A stretch of 36,068 bases of DNA from positions 1-36,068 of the forward strand of contig JAVBNG010000072.1 in the NCBI GenBank assembly GCA_031551695.1. The letters run 5' to 3'. The number at the start of each line of letters is the position of its first letter. Within the stretch, counting starts at the first letter, position 1. A model generated the notes under the pieces. That model was given only the letters and a program-made list of their open reading frames with translations. It was not told where the DNA came from and did no database searches. The position numbers and the translations under genes are program-made. Below, one piece after another: positions 30,724 to 36,068 of the stretch. The DNA comes from JAAYCI01 sp031551695. Its GTDB lineage: Bacteria > Bacillota > Clostridia > Oscillospirales > Ruminococcaceae.

Positions 30724-30752
30724 TTGTGTACAAATTTTGCTCATGATACAAT
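30724..30752 (+). promoter_or_regulatory. Promoter of the 30776 gene
   Basis: TTGTGT (30724-30729), 17-bp spacer, TACAAT (30747-30752), 24 bp before the start codon and right at the divergent prgI start. Confidence 0.5.
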
Positions 30753-30775
30753 TAAATAAAAGGACGGTGATTCGT

Positions 30776-30964
30776 ATGTTTAGATTGCTTATGCTCCCGT
30801 TGATTTACGCCTGTATCGTCGGCACGGTATTTCACCGTTGGGTAGACGCACACCCCATCATCGCCTACGGCATCTTTTTCCTGCTCCTTGCGATTCCCGT
30901 GCTGTATTTCCTCAGAGGGGTGTTCCGTTTCATCCGCGATATTGTGCGGTCGTTCACCGGGTAA
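30776..30964 (+). CDS. Small two-helix membrane protein, 62 aa
   Basis: ATG 30776 is chosen because AAAGGA lies about 11 bases upstream. Two transmembrane helices (residues about 3-20, LLMLPLIYACIVGTVFH; about 25-45, IIAYGIFFLLLAIPVLYFL) are followed by a basic tail (RGVFRFIRDIVRSFTG). No known family. It is plus-strand, between prgI and trbL on the opposite strand, and ends 21 bp before palindrome copy 7. Its place in the secretion operon suggests entry exclusion or another membrane accessory role, but this is only positional. Confidence 0.65.
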   Translation: MFRLLMLPLIYACIVGTVFHRWVDAHPIIAYGIFFLLLAIPVLYFLRGVFRFIRDIVRSFTG

Positions 30965-30985
30965 ATACAGGAACAGCGGGCAAAA

Positions 30986-31008
30986 GTGTGTTACATTATG
31001 TGACAAGG
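30986..31008. repeat. Element palindrome, copy 7
   Basis: Core TTACAT-T-ATGTGA is intact with right arm CAAGG, but the outer left arm (GTGTG) is degenerate. It lies between the 30776 stop and the terminator at 31016. Confidence 0.75.
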
Positions 31009-31015
31009 TTATACC

Positions 31016-31040
31016 AAAGGCGGGCTCCGGCCCGCCTTTT
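31016..31040. terminator. Bidirectional terminator after trbL
   Basis: Perfect stem AAAGGCGGGC/GCCCGCCTTT with loop TCCG, followed by TTTCT on the plus strand. It lies 8 bp after the trbL stop. Confidence 0.85.
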
Positions 31041-31047
31041 CTGTTGC

Positions 31048-31884
31048 CTACAAGTCCATCATTTCCTTGATGATCCTGTCGGCGCCCTTTACCAGCCCTA
31101 CAAGCACCAACATACTGAAAATCATTTCGCCTAAATAGGCCCACACCATTGTCACAGCATCCCCGCCGGATATGACAGGCGGCACGCTGGAAAAGGCGGA
31201 GAAAATGACACAGGCCAATACGATGACGACGCCCTCCATGCACACGCCGAGATAGCTTTTGACAAACGCCCGCCCAGTGCCGCTCGTCACGTCCGACGCA
31301 AAGGCCGATAGCGGCACGGGGCTGATGGCTGTGTACATGTATAGCTTGAAAAATCGACTATACACAGTCAAAATCAGAATAAAAGAGAGCACCATGACGA
31401 TGATGCTTCCGAGCAGGGTAACAAGCCACAGCGGAATGCTGGCCAGAAAGCCTACTTCCCGAATGGCCGTGTCGATCTCGGCGGGCAGGGTGGCCATGGC
31501 GCTGGATATATCACCCATGCTCGTCGCCACCCGCCCGATGATGCCGGCCACAATACCGTACAGCGCCACCATGATATCCATGCCGTAAGTTACAGCCACC
31601 TTCGCGGCCACAAAACGGATGAAGTGCCGGAACACCATCTCGGGCCGGCGAAAGTCCTGAAACCCAGCCGCGGATTTGAAGATGCCCGCGGCGAAGAAAA
31701 TCACAATGAGGGCTAGGCCGATGCCCTGCAACGCCCCGTTGATGCCGACAATGACATTCCATATCCCGCCGCCCCGGAACTCCTGCGGCCCGGTGCTGAT
31801 AAGGCTCCATATCTCGGCCAGCTTGTTGTTCCAGGTTTCCAGCGCGTTTAGAATATTGTCTATAATCCAGTTATTGCCACCCAA
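31048..31884 (-). CDS. trbL: TrbL/VirB6-like conjugation channel protein, 278 aa
   Basis: Start TTG 31884 with AAGGGGG 7 bases upstream (the nearby ATG 31889 is out of frame). There are about six transmembrane helices: GLALIVIFFAAGIFKSAAGF, then MDIMVALYGIVAGIIGRVA, LLGSIIVMVLSFILILTVYSRFF, MEGVVIVLACVIFSAFSSV and MVWAYLGEMIFSMLVLVGLVKGADRIIKEM. It builds the inner-membrane channel of the secretion system. The motif YMYTAISPVPLSAFAS is typical of the clostridial members. It is 36 bp downstream of maff2 on the same strand and ends the first part of the operon at a strong terminator, unlike the usual uninterrupted run into prgI and virB4. Confidence 0.9.
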   Translation of the reverse strand: MGGNNWIIDNILNALETWNNKLAEIWSLISTGPQEFRGGGIWNVIVGINGALQGIGLALIVIFFAAGIFKSAAGFQDFRRPEMVFRHFIRFVAAKVAVTYGMDIMVALYGIVAGIIGRVATSMGDISSAMATLPAEIDTAIREVGFLASIPLWLVTLLGSIIVMVLSFILILTVYSRFFKLYMYTAISPVPLSAFASDVTSGTGRAFVKSYLGVCMEGVVIVLACVIFSAFSSVPPVISGGDAVTMVWAYLGEMIFSMLVLVGLVKGADRIIKEMMDL

Positions 31885-31920
31885 ACATGCACCCCCTTAT
31901 TTCCAGTGGCGGGCCGCCGT

Positions 31921-32295
31921 TCAGCCCAACACCAAATCGAGGATGTTTTTTGCAAAGGTAATAACCACGCCGCCGAAAAAGGTGAGGAACCCATTCGCCC
32001 TTTGGCTGGCATCGTGGCTTTTCAAACTCAACCCAATCTGCACCACGCCGAAGCCCAAAATGATGATACCGATGGCTCGGATAGCCGAAAAGATGAAGGT
32101 GGACAGGTTGTTGATGGTGGCGATGGGGTCGCCGCCTGCGGCGAACACGGGCGTGGCCCCAAACACAAGCAGGGTGAGTACAAGACAGGCAGCGAGGTAG
32201 CCGTGCACCACCCGGCTTTCTTTTTCCTCCAGGGTGCGGAGCCGCTCGCGCTCCGCCCGCATTTGCTCAAACATGGCGTCCAGTTTTTCTTTCAA
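31921..32295 (-). CDS. Maff2-family small membrane protein (VirB2/TrbC-like), 124 aa
   Basis: TTG 32295 is the start (GGAGG 7 bases upstream). Residues 1-27 are a charged coiled helix. A first hydrophobic helix (YLAACLVLTLLVFGATPVFA) ends in a signal-peptidase-like AFA/AAG site. Two more helices (FIFSAIRAIGIIILGFGVVQIGLSL and GFLTFFGGVVITFAKNILDLV) follow. The Maff2 domain is found between VirD4 and TrbL in Tn1549-like elements and is thought to be the pilin-like or channel subunit. The order here agrees. The N-terminal charged extension is longer than in many members. Confidence 0.85.
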   Translation of the reverse strand: MKEKLDAMFEQMRAERERLRTLEEKESRVVHGYLAACLVLTLLVFGATPVFAAGGDPIATINNLSTFIFSAIRAIGIIILGFGVVQIGLSLKSHDASQRANGFLTFFGGVVITFAKNILDLVLG

Positions 32296-32370
32296 TAGAT
32301 TTCCTCCAAAATAGTGAAGGGGTCTGCGCTCGGCAGGCCCCCGTTCGATTGTATTGTTTTCCGGCCTGTT

Positions 32371-34122
32371 TTAGGCCACGATTTGAATCTCGTCAATGTC
32401 GTTCAGACTGTACGATACTGTCGTCCGCGCGTAGCTTTCGCAATGCCGCCGGATATAGAACGGTTCGGCGCCGCCATCGGCGGTAAGCACGATGTTGGGG
32501 TGCCGCATAATATCATATTTCAAATCCATCACCGGGTTTTCGCCGCGGATGAACAGCAGGGCGTAGCGGTTATCCATCAGCCGTATTTCGTCGGGTGTCA
32601 TCAATTCGCGTCCGGCCTGCTGATAGTTTTCATTAGACGAACCATTGCGGCCCTTCGTCATACCGTGTGATTGTGTTGTGATGGTCGCTTTGCCGAGCAT
32701 CTTGGAAAACTGCTCCGCGCTGTTGACCTCCGACGTGCCGAGCACCAAGATTTCGTCGGTATTGCCCATGATAGATTCCCACGAATCTTTGTATTTTTCT
32801 TTGATCTGACTGATGTTCTGTACGATGACACTACATGAAATCCGGCGGCTGCGGCAGGTGCTGAGGATGGAAGGGGCATCGCCGGAATAGACGTTGGCCC
32901 ATTCGTCCTGGATAAAGTGGACGTGCACGGGAAGCTGGCCTCCGCATTCAAAATCGGCCTTGCGGTACAGCACTTGGAATGCCTGAGTGTACATCATGCC
33001 GACAATGTAGTTAAGGGATTGGTCGTTGTCAGGCAGGATGCAGAAAATGGCCCGTTTGCGCTCGCCCAGGCTCCCGAAGTCCATCTCGTCGGGGCGGTTC
33101 ATCAGCCCGGCCACTGATGCGATGTTCATGGCGGACAGGCGCACCGCCGCCGACACGACAATCGACTTGGCCGTTTTGCCTGCGCTGGCCTTGAAAATGT
33201 GGTAGAACTTGCAGGCGATGTGCTCCGGGGCCTGTTCCTCCAGCGCCTCGAACAAAAGGTCCAGCGGTGACTGGAAATCCTCATCTTCTTCCCGCACATC
33301 GATGGAAAGCAGCATTTCCATCACCGTGGGAAAGTTCTGTTCCTCTGGCCCGGCCTCATGGCGCAGGTACAGGATAAGGGCCATCAGCAGTGCGGTTTCC
33401 GCCTTATCCCAGAACGGATCTGAGGATTTCGCCCCCTTTGGCGTGGTGTTCATGATGAGGTTGTGGATGAGGGAAATGGTGTCTTTGTCGCTGTCCATAT
33501 AGACAAAAGGGTTATACGCCCCGGTCATGTGAACGAGGTCTAAAATCGTCACCTGATAGCCTTTTTCTATCAGCAAAGGCGCTGCGGCGGCGGTCATCTC
33601 CCCCTTGGGATCGGCCACAACATAGGAACAGTTTGCGTTGTATAACTGTGGCTTGCAGTAGAAGCGGGTTTTGCCCGCGCCGCTTGAACCAACCACCAAA
33701 ACGTTGAGGTTGCGCCGGTGCCGGTGGGTATCAAACCCGATGGCGACGTTCTGCGTGAGGATGATATTCTCCGTGGGCTCCTTGCGGTTTGCATATTTGT
33801 GGTAGAGGGCTTTGGGCTTTCCCCACTTGGCGCTGCCGTGTTCCTCCCCGGGGCGGCGGGTGGCCTGCTCCGATTGAAAGCAAAACACCGCCAGCCCATA
33901 CAGAACCCAAAATCCCAAAAGGAACGCAAGCGAATGGTCCGTCCAGCGTATCATCCAGGGGGAAAACAGCTTGCTTTGCAGGGCCGCAAAAAACGTTTCC
34001 AGCACAAGGCCCTGCTCCATCACATCGGCCAACACCACCGCCAGATATCCTATCGGAACCGCCAGAAGAATCCAGAAAAGGACAGGGGGTTTTCGCCCCT
34101 GTCCCTGGTTTGTGTTCATCAT
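32371..34122 (-). CDS. virD4: VirD4/TraG-type coupling ATPase, 583 aa
   Basis: The likely start is ATG 34122 (MMNTNQGQGRKPPVL); no strong ribosome binding site is visible, and the start lies 4 bp after the stop of the previous gene, so translation may be coupled. Two transmembrane helices (about 14-35 and 70-90) are followed by the AAA domain: Walker A GSSGAGKTRFY, ADPKGEM, Walker B FIQDEWANV, and the sensor region VIVQNISQIKEKY. It brings the relaxase-DNA complex to the secretion channel. The order and neighbours (ArdC-like and PcfB upstream, Maff2 downstream) are standard. Substrate selection in related systems involves PcfB. Confidence 0.95.
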   Translation of the reverse strand: MMNTNQGQGRKPPVLFWILLAVPIGYLAVVLADVMEQGLVLETFFAALQSKLFSPWMIRWTDHSLAFLLGFWVLYGLAVFCFQSEQATRRPGEEHGSAKWGKPKALYHKYANRKEPTENIILTQNVAIGFDTHRHRRNLNVLVVGSSGAGKTRFYCKPQLYNANCSYVVADPKGEMTAAAAPLLIEKGYQVTILDLVHMTGAYNPFVYMDSDKDTISLIHNLIMNTTPKGAKSSDPFWDKAETALLMALILYLRHEAGPEEQNFPTVMEMLLSIDVREEDEDFQSPLDLLFEALEEQAPEHIACKFYHIFKASAGKTAKSIVVSAAVRLSAMNIASVAGLMNRPDEMDFGSLGERKRAIFCILPDNDQSLNYIVGMMYTQAFQVLYRKADFECGGQLPVHVHFIQDEWANVYSGDAPSILSTCRSRRISCSVIVQNISQIKEKYKDSWESIMGNTDEILVLGTSEVNSAEQFSKMLGKATITTQSHGMTKGRNGSSNENYQQAGRELMTPDEIRLMDNRYALLFIRGENPVMDLKYDIMRHPNIVLTADGGAEPFYIRRHCESYARTTVSYSLNDIDEIQIVA

Positions 34123-34126
34123 GGCG

Positions 34127-35023
34127 CTATCGGATGTGGTCAAGCGGGCGCGCACCACGGGCGGGCGCCTTGGGGTGGATTTTATCCTGCACCCTGTCGC
34201 CGCATTTTTGGGCACTGTCCCCGATGATCTTCAACATGGCCTTCTGGCCCTCCAAGTCCATCATGCCGAGCGTCTCCACCGGGGTTTCAAAATCCATCCC
34301 CGGCATGGGAACACCAAAACGGCGGCTCACCACATAGGTGGAACAGGCCGTGATAAACTCAAAATCTCCGGGGTCGTAGCCCCGATCACCACCGCTGGCT
34401 TGAATATCATCACGGTGCAGGCCGGCATGGGTGGTGGCATTCACCACGGCGGCGAAGGTTTCATAATCGGAAAAGGCGTCGCTCACCCGGATAACCTTGT
34501 CGTTGGGGTCATACTGGGCAGGCACGTTCAGATTGTCATCTGCGGCAAGGGGAACCGGCGAGGCTTCCACCAGGGCGTCAAACGCTTTTTGCATCTCCGG
34601 GCTGTCCTCCACCAGTTGAATGGTGGGCTTTGTCGCCGGCCTGCCCACGGTCTGCGAAATGTCGTACATCATCTTGGGGTCAAAAAAGGTGGTGTTGTTT
34701 TTCTCATGCGGCTTTACGATTTTGATGCCGCTGTTCTTTTTTTCCTCCTGCACATACCGGCCCATGTCATACCAGCCCTTGGGCGATTCCACAAAGGTCG
34801 CTTCGGGCATTTGCAGGTACACCAGCATGGCGTTGCGGCTGGTATAGCTGGGCACCTTCACCATCATGTCCAGATAACCCGCAAGCTGCTCCGGGTCGCT
34901 GCACACCTTTTCGACGCCCGCATGGTACAATTCCTTCAGGCCGTCCCGCTCATCTTTTTGCCCCTTGGCAAAGGCTTCGCGGCCCTCCATCACCTGCTTG
35001 CCGGATTGTGTAATACTTGCCAT
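34127..35023 (-). CDS. ArdC-like protein with degenerate zincin domain, 298 aa
   Basis: ATG 35023, with AAGGAG just upstream. Residues about 15-110 match the ArdC N-terminal ssDNA-binding domain: SYTSRNAMLVYLQMPEATFV, then GWYDMGRYVQEEKKNSGIKIVKP. Residues about 130-260 correspond to the metallopeptidase-like part (VIRVSDAFSDYETFAAVVNATTHAGLH, ITACSTYVVSRRFG), but the zinc motif HExxH is replaced by THAGLH, so peptidase activity is doubtful. Such proteins protect incoming single-stranded DNA from restriction in the recipient or act in processing. It lies in the transfer operon between pcfB (12 bp) and virD4 (4 bp). Confidence 0.8.
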   Translation of the reverse strand: MASITQSGKQVMEGREAFAKGQKDERDGLKELYHAGVEKVCSDPEQLAGYLDMMVKVPSYTSRNAMLVYLQMPEATFVESPKGWYDMGRYVQEEKKNSGIKIVKPHEKNNTTFFDPKMMYDISQTVGRPATKPTIQLVEDSPEMQKAFDALVEASPVPLAADDNLNVPAQYDPNDKVIRVSDAFSDYETFAAVVNATTHAGLHRDDIQASGGDRGYDPGDFEFITACSTYVVSRRFGVPMPGMDFETPVETLGMMDLEGQKAMLKIIGDSAQKCGDRVQDKIHPKAPARGARPLDHIR

Positions 35024-35035
35024 TCATGCTCCTTC

Positions 35036-35680
35036 CTATCTCACCGGGCCGGCCTGGGTCTTGGAAACGCTCGTCCCTCGGTTATTTTTAAGGGCTTTCG
35101 CCTGTTCCTTGAAACGCTGGATATCCGCAATGGCAGATTTTCCGCCCTGGGCTTCACTACCGGCCCGCGCCGGGGCGTCACTCTCCCTGTTCGGCTTCGA
35201 CTTCTCGTAGCCACTCCCGCGCTCGTTCGAGCTCTGCTCGGACGCAGCGCGGGTATCGGCGTTTTTTCCGTCATCCCTCTCCGGCACGGGATAGCCCAGC
35301 TTTTCATAAATATGGTCAATAGCGCGAACATCCCCGGACAGGGCAACCATATCCACCATCGTGTCCTTGTCCCGGCTCAAAAACACCGGGGGAAACAGCG
35401 GCTTGTGGTACAGCACCCCATATTCCTTGGATAGTTTCTTAAACACAGATATGTCGCTCTTTTTAAGCTGAAAAATCTCCAGAGTCTGCCCGGTCTTGAG
35501 GGCCTCGTTTTTCAGCTTGGTCACGGGCATCGCGCCTTTTGCCTGTCCTTCGCGCTTGATAAGCGCGGCAAGCAGGGCAATGGCCTCCTTAGTTAGATGG
35601 CCCGCAACTTTCGCCAACTCCTCCATGACAACCATGCCGTCGCGGACAAGCTGCTCCGATATATCGCCGCCTGTACTCAA
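35036..35680 (-). CDS. pcfB: PcfB-family conjugation protein (DUF3801), 214 aa
   Basis: TTG 35680 is the start, with TTTTGGAGGTG upstream. The conserved PcfB region is residues about 1-135: EQLVRDGMVVMEELAKVAGHLTKEAIALLAAL, then LKTGQTLEIFQLKKSDISVFKKLSKEYGVLYH. The C-terminal 80 residues are polar and disordered in appearance (Ser/Arg/Lys/Gln), ending in a basic helix. In Enterococcus pCF10 PcfB family members link the relaxosome to the coupling ATPase. It follows the probable relaxase gene by 30 bp, with palindrome copy 8 between the two. Confidence 0.9.
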   Translation of the reverse strand: MSTGGDISEQLVRDGMVVMEELAKVAGHLTKEAIALLAALIKREGQAKGAMPVTKLKNEALKTGQTLEIFQLKKSDISVFKKLSKEYGVLYHKPLFPPVFLSRDKDTMVDMVALSGDVRAIDHIYEKLGYPVPERDDGKNADTRAASEQSSNERGSGYEKSKPNRESDAPARAGSEAQGGKSAIADIQRFKEQAKALKNNRGTSVSKTQAGPVR

Positions 35681-35705
35681 TCGTTCACCTCCAAAAATTC
35701 GGCAT

Positions 35706-35728
35706 CCCTGTTACATTATGTGACGAGG
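35706..35728. repeat. Element palindrome, copy 8
   Basis: Left arm CCCTGTTACAT, centre T35717, right arm ATGTGACGAGG (two arm mismatches). It overlaps the last codons of the relaxase (RHIM-stop) and ends 26 bp before the pcfB start, so it lies over pcfB's leader. Confidence 0.8.
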
Positions 35729-36068
35729 TGCCCTGTCTCTCGTTTTGTGCATCACCTGCTCGGAAGGGCGCTCCAGCAGGGCCTGCACCGATTCCGTTTT
35801 ATTGCGGATCGCTTCGGCGTCCCGCTCTACCTGCCGGCACAAACGCAATTGCTTGCGCAGGCGCCGCAGGGCGGCGTTGATGCCGTCAATCTGCGCCATG
35901 ATATCCGGGCGTTCCGATTCTCCCGCCAGCCGCCGCTGCTCATACAGCGGTTTACGCCGCTCCACCAAAATGTAGATCTCATTGTTCAGCGCATCGGCAT
36001 ACCACGAAAGCTGTGTGGTGCTCTCGATGCGGTTGTCATACAAAAAGCGGAATTGCTGCCTGTATCTA
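35711..36068 (-). CDS. C-terminal end of a probable relaxase (mobilisation nuclease), partial
   Basis: The frame is open to the right edge and ends at TAA 35711. The visible 118 residues (RYRQQFRFLYDNRIESTTQLSWY, then ILVERRKPLYEQRRLAG, and INAALRRLRKQLRLCRQVERDAEAIRNKTESVQALL) are a charged helical tail. The pattern, a QFRFL motif, then a coiled region with LYxxRR and LRRLRKQLRLCRxVExD, is like the C-termini of relaxases in Tn1549-like elements, placed just upstream of pcfB. The catalytic His/Tyr region is beyond the window. A TTG start at 36043 is possible on sequence alone, but the homology-like pattern begins before it. Confidence 0.65.
   Translation of the reverse strand, partial: RYRQQFRFLYDNRIESTTQLSWYADALNNEIYILVERRKPLYEQRRLAGESERPDIMAQIDGINAALRRLRKQLRLCRQVERDAEAIRNKTESVQALLERPSEQVMHKTRDRAPRHIM

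Larger units (their letters stand above)
18827..36068. mobile_element. Integrative conjugative element at tRNA-Leu(UAA), left end and transfer region
   Basis: It contains a tyrosine integrase next to the tRNA, an excisionase-like protein, a sigma-like regulator and a minus-strand transfer operon in the Tn1549-like order relaxase, PcfB, ArdC-like, VirD4, Maff2, TrbL, PrgI, VirB4, M23 peptidase. Composition is less GC-rich than the chromosomal genes to the left. The right end and most of the relaxase are outside the window. Confidence 0.9.

Overview
The window looks like a piece of a Gram-positive gut anaerobe chromosome of the class Clostridia, probably Oscillospiraceae-like. This is inferred from strong AGGAGG-type ribosome binding sites, a chromosomal stretch rich in G and C, a methionine synthase that ends after its B12 domain, WxL-type and MBG surface proteins, and a conjugative element whose gene order (relaxase, PcfB, VirD4, Maff2, TrbL, PrgI, VirB4, M23 peptidase) is typical of Tn1549-like elements in such bacteria. 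The species cannot be fixed from the sequence.

Layout. (1) 1-5.8 kb is accessory DNA: the start of a thioester-domain adhesin running off the left edge, an AT-rich two-gene insert (829-1677), a Ser/Pro-rich lipoprotein, a class D-like sortase, and a scrambled stretch (3247-5280). In that stretch the 5' end of a sigma-factor-like gene, an inverted block of Cna-B repeats and the 3' end of a sortase-linked membrane protein gene are joined. (2) 6.15-18.83 kb is ordinary chromosome: tRNA-Gly(CCC), an ECF transporter S component, a WxL-interacting-type protein, two large surface proteins, a crp-metH operon, a divergent ferredoxin-type protein, metF, and a tRNA-Leu(UAA) locus with two extra tRNA-Leu 5' halves upstream. 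(3) 18.83 kb to the right edge is an integrative conjugative element inserted at the 3' end of tRNA-Leu(UAA). It starts with integrase, excisionase-like protein and a sigma-like regulator, continues with a GntR/ABC/response-regulator cargo, and then the transfer genes read on the minus strand up to the 3' end of a probable relaxase.

How the genes work together. The minus-strand transfer genes encode a type IV secretion machine: VirB4 and VirD4 ATPases, the membrane channel proteins TrbL, Maff2 and PrgI, a cell-wall-cutting M23 peptidase, PcfB, and the relaxase. Three small modules (XRE/29273, 30776, and GntR-ABC-RR) interrupt or accompany this backbone. In the chromosomal part, metH and metF make methionine from homocysteine and methylene-tetrahydrofolate.

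The most unusual signal is a family of about eight short palindromes (left-arm consensus CCTYGTYACAT, centre A or T) lying only at or beside gene ends, in both the left accessory region and the tRNA-Leu element. Their arms change in a compensating way, so the dyad symmetry appears to be kept. They sit at transcription-unit borders and bracket cargo modules. I do not recognise this repeat from any described system. Other points of interest are the inverted adhesin block, the evenly spaced tRNA-Leu halves, a duplicated PrgI/sortase junction with a shared acidic tail, and a response regulator without its phospho-acceptor Asp.
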